A stretch of DNA of 64,000 bases. It comes from Daphnia pulex (lineage: Eukaryota > Arthropoda > Branchiopoda > Diplostraca > Daphniidae). The translations under genes and the position numbers were made by a program. The stretch's first letter is position 1, and every line of letters begins with the position of its first letter. Under the pieces are notes generated by a model. It made no database searches. It saw only the letters and a program-made list of their open reading frames with translations, and was not told the origin of the DNA. Positions 54,293 through 64,000 of this stretch are shown here, in pieces. Location of the stretch: contig NC_060026.1 of NCBI RefSeq assembly GCF_021134715.1, positions 14,127,001 to 14,191,000 on the forward strand. Reading direction: 5' to 3'.

Positions 54293-57200
54293 ATGCTGAT
54301 GAGGCGTCATCATCATCCGGAATCGCCGGATTACTATTCGTCGCTGGCAGCGGCCTCCGCCGGAGTCACAAGTCCGTCGTTGTCACTGGGGATCATCTCG
54401 TCATCGCTAGAGGTATGTAGCTTTTTCAATTTGATTATTTGTCTTGTCTCTTATTTTTTCGCTTTTCTTTTTATCGTTTCTCCCACCGTTTGTGTTTGGG
54501 GATTACGAAAAAAACCAAAAATATTTCAGTGTCCACCCGTTGTGTGTTTGTCTCATTTTGTCAAAACGGAATCTTGTATCTCTCGATAAGGAGAGTTTTT
54601 TGACGATGTCGAACACACACACAACACACACTGACTTTCCTTGTTTGACAATATTTTATTGCCCAATCACCCCAGCTCTCAGAGATGTTTTTTTTTAATT
54701 GGACGCCAGCCACACAGTCCAGGGTGCGATTTGACGAACAGCAGATGTCGAGCAAAAATCATTTCCAGATGGGGCACGTGCTGGAAAAAGCCAAAATAAA
54801 AATGATGGGAGGGTTCAACAAAACTAGAACATTTTTCTAATTATTTAATTGTGTCAGAAGAAGGAAAATTATTCTCTTTCTCCCTTCAATGCAATTCAAA
54901 ACGTTTCGGCGGCAAGTTTCTTCTTTTTTAAAAGAGAAAAGAAAAAAAAAGGAACTTATTTTTTTGTCTGTGTGTCTGTGTGTCTCTCGAGTTGCACAGA
55001 GCCGCGCGCCAGGATCCGGGACAGTCTGGCGCCACGGGTCCAGGCGCGCTGACGACTTGTAAAGCGCCTGGGCTGGGCAAACTGGCTACTACTATACTAT
55101 ATGCTGCCATGAGATGTATATGTACGCGCGCCAGCAGGTCCTTATATATACTGGCCCGACTCTTTGGAGCCTCTTTTTTTTTTCTTTTTTGTTTTTTGTC
55201 TTTTATTTTTGTGTGTGTGTTAAGATTTGGGGTGCAAGTCAATTCTTTTTTCCCCCCCACTGAAATTTTTATTTTATTTTATTTTAATTTAAAATTTTTG
55301 TCTCGTGCGCGCGATGGGTAAAAATTATGAAATTTTAGTTTTGGTTATTTTACACCCCCGCCACCTGTCTCACCTGTACGTCGCCACCTGCTCCTTCGGC
55401 GGTCGTTTTGTAATTATTATTTTTATTTTTAAACTTATTTCAACGAAAAAAAGATGTGCAAACAGACACATGTGTCAATTAGATTCGTTTTTATCGCCTT
55501 ATAAGGTATGAGAGAGAAAGAAGCTCTTTCGGTCAATTAATAATTCCAGAAAAAGAATAAAAAAACGTGTTTCTTTTGTTTGTTTTTTGGCGGGGGGTTT
55601 GTTTGATTGGACGGACGTGTTGGCGATTGGTCACGAAATCATTTTCGGGAGAAGAGCGGCTGTGGGTCAATTTTTTAATGTCCTTTTTCTTTACTTAAAA
55701 AAAAAGGAAAACATGCTTAATGCAGCGGAATTATATTTTGTTTGAGGAGCCAAAAAAGAAATTTGAAACGCGCGGGGTTTTTTTCGTCTTCTTTTTTTTT
55801 TTGAAAAGAGGCGCCAGACTGTCGGGCGTGAGGGCTTACATAAGAAACAAGGCGCGTTCAACTCTTCCTTTTTCTTTCTTCAACATTTTGTTTGTTGCAA
55901 TTCCGAATAGAAAAAAATTTAAAAAATTTAAATTCTTTGGAGAGACCCTGTCCTATCTCGATATTGAAAAGTTCAAGTGATGGTGGGTGGGGTGGGGTGA
56001 TTATATAATCCGAGTCAATAAAAGTAAAAAAATGTCGGTGGTGACCCACGGTCACCACCTTTTCCCCTCACATCACGGTTCGTGATTCTCTTTGACTCTC
56101 ATCTTTTGTTCTAAACGGCACGCACCGGAGATAGATCACACGCCAGACGTCATTTGGGGTTTTCTTTTGGCCGTGCCGAAATCAAATAAAAAGAAACTTC
56201 TTCTCTTTTTTTATTTTATTTGTCGAGTGTGCTGGGCGCGTTCAATGTCGTGATAAAGCACACAACACCCTAAATACCCCCAGTAACAAACCAGGTTAAA
56301 AAACAAAACCCCAAAAAAACTGCCAATCAAAGATATTTTCTTATATGTACCCCGTGAGCGGATTGGGAGAGAGCCACACCTGCCACAACACACCGCCGGC
56401 TGTTGACTTTATTTTCTTCTTTCTATCCTTCGTGAGCTTCTCTTTTTAATTTTTAAAATTATTTTTTTCGCCCGCCCGTTTGTTTTCGCAGCTGTTGTTT
56501 ACGCGTGCGTCTGTTTATTGCCCAACACAACAAACATTGGGGGTGGCAGTGGTGGTGGTGGTGGACTGGCGGATCAAAAAGAACGAACCCCGCCCAGTAT
56601 TTGTCACGATGAAATGCAAATTGCCTTGCCAGCTGTGTGGACACAAGAGTAGGTGTCTACTACTAAATGTCGTGATTTCATTTCACATTTCAAATTCTTT
56701 TCATGTCCCCAAATAAGATTCTTTTTATTTCCCAGTTGCCTGGTGTTCCAGGACGACGATCGTGTCAATAAAAACAAAAAGAAAAGAAAAAAAAAGTTTC
56801 GCCCAAAAACAACGAAAGTCTAGTCTCCCCCCTCGATAAGTTTAGCTAGACTCTTTTTCTCTGCGTGCAGCTGGAACATCTGTTGCTCGGAGATCGGTCC
56901 TTCGGCGTGCTGCCCGGTCGACTTTAAGCTGGGCTGCTGGAACACACGTATTTATAGTTGGGAAACAAACAAACACATCGAAATGAAAAACTATAGAAAA
57001 AGAAGAAGAAGATGGGCACCCGAAAATGTGTTTATCCAGGCACATGTCCAGAGCGATAGCGTCCGTCTTCTTCTTCTTCTTCTCTCCACGTCGCAGTTGA
57101 TGAAAACCCCCCAAGGAATGTTGTTCTTCCCGTGCCAAAGGGGATGAGGTCGGGCCATATGGTCGACAAAACAACTGACCAACACCAACAACTTTTTTCT

Positions 57201-59422
57201 CTCTCCTTCCGTCGGAAAATCAAATAATTTTAAAAAACATCTGGTCCGTCCAGGATTTTTTTTGCTCTGCGCGTGTCAATCTCGGCCAGTGATTCTTATC
57301 GGCCAGCAGGCGAAAAAAATAATTTTTAATAGCTACTACGTGATGAGGAAATCCAGATTTTTATTGTGACTAGCTTTTTTTCCAGCCTCGATAAAAACGT
57401 TATCGATCAAACTTTGTTGTGTCTGTCCGTCTCCGATTGGGCAATGGTCGAATCAGAAATGTGTTTTTCTAGTCCAGCTGGTCCATCCAATCAATTTGGC
57501 CACACCCTTTTTTTGTCTATCGTCTCTGCTGGGCGGTTTGTGTGAATATTGGGCAACTGTTTGACATTTTCTTTCTCCCCCATTTTGATTCCTTTAAATA
57601 GAAAATGCCACTGGAATTGAGATTGAGGAGATCGGATGACCTGCTGAGACTGGCGGCGTCTGGACGACGGGAGCGGGCCGGCGCACTCGACGAGGAGCTG
57701 TCGCCCAAGACGGAATGCAGTGAGGACAGCGTCGAAATCCGATCGACACCCATGCGGATTCATCACCGAAAGCCTCAAATCATTTTACGACCCAACGCCG
57801 TTCTGGCCTCTCCTCTGCACTCGTCCTCGTTAAAACGGCCCAGCAGCAGCAGCAGCACCTACCCACCCAATAAAATGTCGAACTGGATGGATTCCGAACA
57901 GCCGGATGAGAAGAGAATGCGACTAATGGCGGGCCAGCAGCAGCCGCCACCTTTGACACATTTTTATCATCCGGCATCTGCTCAACATCAAAATGTTCTC
58001 AAATTAGCCGGCCAGCAGCAGCATCAGCATCCGCACGAATTGCTACTCCTGGAAGCTGAGAGGAACCGGCTGTTCCATCATTGGATGAGACCCAACAATT
58101 GGCCGCTTCCGCACGTTCACCCGGCGGCCGAATCTTCGGCCGCCCACCACCTCATGACGTCGGCACTTCATTACCACTACCCTCACCTGCTCCAGCAACA
58201 ACAACAACAACATCATCATCAGGGCCACAACTACAATTTACCTCCGCATCCGTTCCTGCATCCGTCGTCGCCGGCTTCTGCGGCAGCGGCGGCCTCCATT
58301 TTCAATTTGTCCTACGGCCATTTGTTACCTCATCCGATTTTTCATCATCAAAGGCCGGCGGCGTTTTTCTCGACCCCGCCATCCGGCGGAATCGGCAAAA
58401 CTCTTCCGCCGCTGTCGCCCATCTGCGCTCGATCCGTCACACCTCCGCCGCCTCCGCCTTCAATACTTGGACCACTTCCTCCGCTGATTCCGGTCGGCGG
58501 ATCCCAGTCTCCCCGTCACATTGGGCAGCCGCCGCTGCCTCCACCGGATTTCAATCACAAGAAAATGCCAAACACTTCCGGCGAATCTTCTTCTCCATCG
58601 GCGACGTCATTGACGATCGGCAAGAAGACCAACAAGAAATCCGCCATCCATATAGCCGGAAGGACTAGCCAAGCAACCAAAGAGTCGAGAAAACATCCGA
58701 GCGATTCCGGATGCGACCGCAAATTCTCCAGCAAAACGGCTGACGTCGTCATCGCCGTCAAGCCTCCGGTTCTTCCGCTTTTCCTCAGCGTCGAGACGCT
58801 GTTGAGCCGTGAGAAACCGGCGCCGGTGGAAAAAATCCGGCCGGAAGAAAGATTCCGCCATGCGGAATCGGAAGAAGAAGAAGAGATGGAAGAAGAAGAA
58901 ATTCACTGGAGGAGCTCGTCGTCGGCCTTCAGGGACGGGCCGGACGGTTTCCAGCCGTCGGCTGCGTCTGGAGGAGCCTCGATGGCCGGCAGTGCAAGTC
59001 ACCGGAATTACAAGAACATGACGCGAGAGAGGCGGATGCAGGCCAATGCCCGCGAGCGGACCCGGGTGCACACCATCAGCTCGGCGTTCGAGGCCCTGCG
59101 GCGGGCCGTCCCTTCATTTTCGCACGGCCAACGCCTTTCGAAATTGTCCATTTTGCGGGTGGCGTCCGCCTACATCGCCGCCCTGGGCCAATTGGCCGGC
59201 GATGAAGACTCGACGCAAGAATCCAGCGCTCAAATTGCAAGAGACGAGGAAAAGGACCATCAGACAACAACAACAACAACAACCACTGGCCGTCGCCAAT
59301 TAGCCGAGTGCGTCGACCGTTGCACCCGCACTCTAATGACAGAAGGTCAACTCCTCCGCCGGAATAGGAAGCGATCGGGCGTGGCCAACGGCCGGCAGCC
59401 CAGCGACGACGAAGACGATTGA
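54293..59422 (+). CDS. net: bHLH transcription factor, Net/ATOH8 type
   Basis: Nuclear DNA-binding regulator. Exon 1 is 54293-54412 (40 residues, MLMRRHHHPESPDYYSSL..., donor GAG|GTATGT). Exon 2 is 57602-59422, joined in frame after an acceptor (TTTAAATAG); 646 residues. The N-terminal two-thirds is low complexity, with His, Gln, Pro, Ser and Ala runs and an acidic EEEEEMEEEE stretch. The bHLH lies at about residues 507-576: basic region RRMQANARERTRVHT, helix 1 ISSAFEALRRAVPSF, loop SHGQ, helix 2 RLSKLSILRVASAYIAALG. The NARERTRVHTIS basic region and the LSKLSILRVA helix are characteristic of Drosophila Net and vertebrate ATOH8, which act as developmental repressors (wing veins in flies). 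A short Thr/Gln-containing tail follows. AATAAA at 59500. It could also start at Met 57605 without exon 1. Confidence 0.92.
54413..57601 (+). other. Large intron of the bHLH gene
   Basis: About 3.2 kb, with no supported gene inside. It is T-rich with many homopolymer runs. It includes a CA microsatellite (54,610-54,635), a distinctly GC-rich block at about 54,995-55,080, and a purine/pyrimidine mirror-like stretch at 57,000-57,085 (AAGAAGAAG and CTTCTTCTT). Such a large first intron in a developmental regulator is a likely home for enhancers; that is inference. Confidence 0.6.
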
Positions 59423-62400
59423 AATTCAATTTTTCTGCAAAAATAATAATAATTGTCTTGTACATAATGTCGATACAACAACAAAAAATTCAGAATTTAA
59501 ATAAATATTATATTGAAATTAAGATTTTATTTCTCGACCTGTCAAATTGATAAATTTGTTAGACGTCAAAATCGGACGGCGTTATTTCCTTTTTTATTTT
59601 TATTTTATTGTTGTTGATTAAAAAATTTTTGTTTCATATTTCCCGCCGCCGACGAGCGGCTGACAAAATCTTTTTGATTTGTCGACGGCCTTTTTGTTTC
59701 TCTTATTTCGACTGTTGAGGTCACGCGGTTTGAAAAGAATTCGCCGCCTGGAACCCAACAACAACAACAAAATAATTCTCAAAGGAAATTGAAAAATAAA
59801 AAAAAAGATGTCGCATCTTATCGGCGTTTTGATTTGAAAGAAGACGAAAAAAAATTTCACAAGTTGTTCGCCGCCGCCGCACAGACTCCTCCCCGCCCGA
59901 TTGCGTCGAATCTCGGCGTTGCGCCAGTCGGCAGTCTGGCACGTTAATCCCGGCGCTTTGCTCAGCCAACCAATCGCAGATGAGACGAGTCCACAACCAA
60001 ACTTTTTTTTTGTCATTTCTTCCCCAAAAAACAAAACAAAAATCTTTTAAGTTAATTATTTTTCTTTCGAAACAAAAGAAGAAAATGAAAAAAAAGCGAT
60101 TGGAGACTCGACTACAAGATGAACTGTTAAAAATCTTGTTCACACACAGAAAGAGAAAAGAGCCGACAAGAAAAAAAGATGGGGGGGTGTCTCTATAGTT
60201 TCTCTCCCAGGTGGGAGAATATCACAAAAAGACACAAGGTGGTGGCTGCTGCTGCTGGTCGGTGTGTAAATGTGGCGGCAGGACGGTCGGCGCCAGGTAT
60301 TACAACCTGACAGACAGTCAAGACAAGAGGAGGGGGGGAAGGTTTATGTACCCCCAGGTGAGAACGAAAAAGAATCGAGAGATTTTTATTTTATTTTTTT
60401 AAAAAGAATAAAATCATTATTGCATCGTCAGCGTCCGGACTTTGTTGAATGAATTTTTTTATTTTGTCTGGATAAGATTTGTTTTTTTATTATTATTAAA
60501 ATAAAAAAGGGAATTAAATGGCGAACGGTAGCTGCTACCCAGCTAGCTAGAGAATAGAGAATGAGATTTTATTTACAAGTTTAACAATGTTCTGTGTTCA
60601 GTTGTTCACGCACGAATGGGAGAAGCTGTGGAAAGCCCAAGAGGGTTCCTGCAGGGTCTGATTATGTTTCGGTCTTTTACAGTTTAATTATCTGCGGGTT
60701 TTTTCGTGCAAATCTTTACTTTTATTGAGACGGACGATTAGATACACAAACAATCACGATCCGTTCGAGCGTTGGTGAGACAACCGCTTTGATCGTTTTG
60801 GATTTGAGGGTCGATTTAATTTTCTATCGATATTTTATCATTTGGCTAATTAGCAGATTAGTGTCGTCTGCTTTCGTTTTGTTTACAAGTTATTTACGAA
60901 AAAGAGAATAAGTTCCAGATTACAAAGTCAAAACGAACACTTTGTGCACGAGAAATTAGCAGAACAAGTAAAATTACAAAAATGTGGTCGTCGCGTGAAC
61001 TTTGTGGTGTCACCATGCTCTCCACTCTGTTCTCAGGTAAATAAAAGTAGGCCTAAGAATACAAATGCAATGATTATGAGAGATTGAGAGCTTAGATAGA
61101 AGCTAGTTTAAACCCTGTTCCCCACAGCCCCCTGTTGATGAATGGCAGTTTGTTTGCACTCATGTTTTAAACTTTTTGTTTGTGCAGATTGGAGGCCTGA
61201 GCCAGCCATATTGGCAACACGATATGCAAGTTTTGCTTTTGCTGCTATCTGATCTATGTCATCAGCAGCAATCTCAGTTTCATCGCTTGGGTAATGATTT
61301 TCGTTACAAAGATTCTTGTTGTGACCTGCTAGATATTTTTTAATGACGCAATGACTTGCACAAAAACACTGCATTACATGGGCAGCTTAAATTCCCCTGC
61401 TTATCAACAATTAGAGTTTAACCCACAGTCTTGTTTTCAACTTTTCCTTCCTTGTTGCTTCTGTCAATATAATTTTCGTAACCCATTTTTATCTTTTATT
61501 TAGGCAAACAGCATCCCATCTAATTGGTGACATTCTTCCCATATGAGTGTGGGTTCACGACGAGTCTGAGGCCCCTTTTTCCCACCTGCTGGTGGATTCA
61601 ACACTTAACTGCGGATGGATGGAGCACTTGTGGATGCCTGGCCAGGCTTAAAAGGTAGGACAAATGTAAATTTATTCTTTCCTATTTGACTATGTGGTGG
61701 TTGCTTTGATTATAAATCGTTACATAGTATATACGCGGGTTAACGATTGAGACTAGAACATTTTATGACCATGAGGGACCTGGTGCCGCCACACCGGCAC
61801 CTCCTCGTTACGCTAGTCCCGCGGGATAATTTGAATGAGAGAGAATTTCTTTGTTTTTTTTGTTTGTGGTTCTCCATTCACGAATGTTTGGACGACTCGA
61901 TAACAATTTGAATTCGAGAATGCCGGCGGGTAACAACAGCCCCGTCCCTTCGGTAATGATCCGTCATCACCCAGAGCCTTATGAGATAATAAATCGTATA
62001 ATCGAATCAGAGAAAATATGCACAGCTGGTGCCCTCGGGCGCCAATCTAAAAGACTGGCCGGATCGACACACTAATACATAACCATTCACGTCATTCGTA
62101 ACACGATCATCTGCGATATGCAACACGACTTAATTGTTACGAAACGCATTCGTGATGAATTATTTCAACCTAAAAATAAGAATTAAAAGAAAAACAAAAA
62201 TGTTTCTTTTTTCTCTTTCGGGAGTGGCTGAATAGAACAGCAGGTGCCGTGATGGAATTCAATAGGAAAAAAGGAGACGATTATTTCTCACTCTACCGTA
62301 CACTGTACACGTTATTAAAATGTTACGCCATTTTGATTTAAAAAAGAAGAATGTTTTAATGGGGTGTCTATCACATGTATATACGGTCGTGACTGACCAC

Positions 62401-64000
62401 CCGCGAATCTAATCTTTTTCATCAGCTGGGGAAAATCATGTCATCATCTTCCAACAGCAACGGTGGGGGCAAAGGTTTTTTTAATAATAGAATTATTCAC
62501 GCAACCATCACTTGGGCTTCAAGATCATTACCTATTCGCCCGAGGGCATTGTAGATTTTTTTATTTCGAATTCTTCACGGCCTTCATCTTTTTTAAATTA
62601 TAATTTTAAAAAATAAAATTGTTACACATTTTCTGAATGCGAAAAATTTTTTTCGATATTTTTATTTTTTTTTGGGGACTGGCATTGTTTCATCCATTTT
62701 CATTCGTGTCAGTTATTAGAAGAAACAGAAAAGATCAGGCAGAGGGGGCAAAACTAAAAATCCTTAATTTTTTGGCAATCTCCATCTGTACAACCGAGTT
62801 TTGATCGATGGTTTTCCATTTCTTTTTTCTTCTTCTCTCTGAAATAAAATTCGGCCCCTCCCACTCGGTTGGGTGCGAATACAGCACGCCAAAAAAACAT
62901 CATCCGTCATCTGCCTTTTTCTAATACTTTGGCTGGACACTGTGAGCTGTGTGCTGGCCGCCCCCCTCATGTTGGCAGTCCCATTTGGACGGAATTTGTT
63001 ACAACAGCAAATGCTGCTCTTTTTATTATTATAGGAAGGAAAACTTATCTCGTAAATGATAATGCGGAGAAAATAAAACAAACAAAAATTCGTTTCCGTT
63101 TTATTTTTTCGTGAAAGTATAAAACAATCGAAAAATAAAACATTTTCGGATGGCGCCAAAAGTATTTTTTTTTTAAATTTAGACGCGACTTGTGTCTGTA
63201 CAAAAGACAAAAGAAAAAATTTGAAAATGTTGATGGCGGCACCTGCCTCCTTTCAAGTGTTATTTCAAGAATGACGAGGATTTATATATATATATATGCC
63301 TTCTCAACCCCCTTTTGTATCCTTTTGGAAATTTTTCATTTTTTATTTATTTATACGCTGCTGTCGCCCTATAAAGATATACTGGCGCCATCCAGGAATT
63401 CATTCCAGCTCCCACCCCACCCCTCAACAAACTTCTGTACATATAATATAATACGATTTAGAAATTAATCCGATATCAATTCTTATAGATGTGCGCAATC
63501 ACCGGCAATTTTGTGCCACGCCTATTTTTTTCAAAAATTCTCCGCGGGACATTTTCTTTTTTAAATCATTGTACATGTTCCTCTTTTTATTTTTTTTTAC
63601 CTGTATCGCATTACACCTTTTGTTTGGCGCAGGTATATCGATAGGTTGGAAAAAAAGGCCAACACATTTTGTACGTCCGTTTTTAAAAACAAAAGAATCA
63701 AATTCTCTTTTTTCTCTTTAAAAAATCTACGTGCGCGCGAGCGCATATGAATTGGGGGAGGTGATTAAACAACACACGACTCTGGTGTTGTAGGTACGTA
63801 CACACGCCGTGAGACGAGTTTAGAAAATGAGGGGCGACAGGGAGGCGCCAAAAGATTCTTCTTTTCTTTTCCGCCCTCCCACCTCAGACATAGTCGAAGA
63901 CACCACCACCATTGCACAGTAGGGGGGTTCCAGGTTGTTCGGCGGCTCCCAGGTATATTAGGGGAGGGGGTGTCGGGGGCCTCTATACACCAAACATGCG
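59423..64000. other. Downstream region with possible untranslated exons
   Basis: After the bHLH 3' UTR no protein gene could be supported. A short frame at 60,981-61,038 (MWSSRELCGVTMLSTLFS) ends at a GTAAAT donor. An acceptor-like TTATTTAG at 61,504 and a GTAGGAC donor at 61,655 could define a second exon, but joining them reaches a stop after a few codons. A 5' UTR of a gene to the right or a long non-coding RNA would both fit. An AT microsatellite lies at 63,282-63,297. The last 200 bases are rich in G-runs. Confidence 0.35.

Noticed and set aside
58081-58668. Alternative plus frame and several minus frames over the bHLH exon
   Set aside because: Side effects of a long GC-rich, stop-poor coding exon; the bHLH frame is the one with a conserved domain.
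61108-61374. 88-codon minus-strand frame
   Set aside because: No motif, no splice context and no repeat of it elsewhere in the window.

Overview
The window is arthropod nuclear DNA, most probably from a water flea (Daphnia or a close relative). Genes carry many short GT-AG introns. The gene content (single-domain astacins, sigma-class glutathione transferases, C1q-domain proteins, a Net-type bHLH factor) fits a crustacean. I have no database check of the species. All exon models were read by eye from splice sites, and total exon lengths were checked for frame. No rRNA, intact tRNA or CRISPR array was seen.

1-21,250: a tandem array of three copies of a two-gene unit of about 8 kb. Each unit holds a minus-strand trypsin-like protease homologue and a plus-strand astacin metalloprotease, transcribed away from each other from a shared region of about 1 kb. 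The astacins look fully active. The trypsin-like partners have lost the catalytic His (Gln) and, where visible, the catalytic Ser (Ile), lack a tryptic activation site, and carry long Thr-rich inserts inside the protease fold. A 20-bp palindrome lies in every shared upstream region. A dispersed repeat (R) follows each unit.

21,400-38,100: a decayed C1q pseudogene, a short VEGFR/PDGFR-like receptor tyrosine kinase, and a large secreted coiled-coil/C1q gene with one apparent frameshift. These are followed by degenerate tandem repeats of about 520 bp and a fourth copy of R.

39,000-51,600: four sigma-class glutathione S-transferases (one plus, three minus) surround three small secreted low-complexity proteins that share a 5' micro-exon design, and a second C1q-domain gene with a neurexin-IV-like module.

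54,300-59,500: a Net/ATOH8-type bHLH transcription factor in two exons with a 3.2 kb intron. The remaining 4.5 kb holds only splice-like fragments and simple repeats.

Most genes in the first 51 kb are secreted or stress/defence-type products in local expansions; the bHLH gene is a lone developmental regulator. The most unusual element is the triplicated active-astacin plus dead-serine-protease pair.
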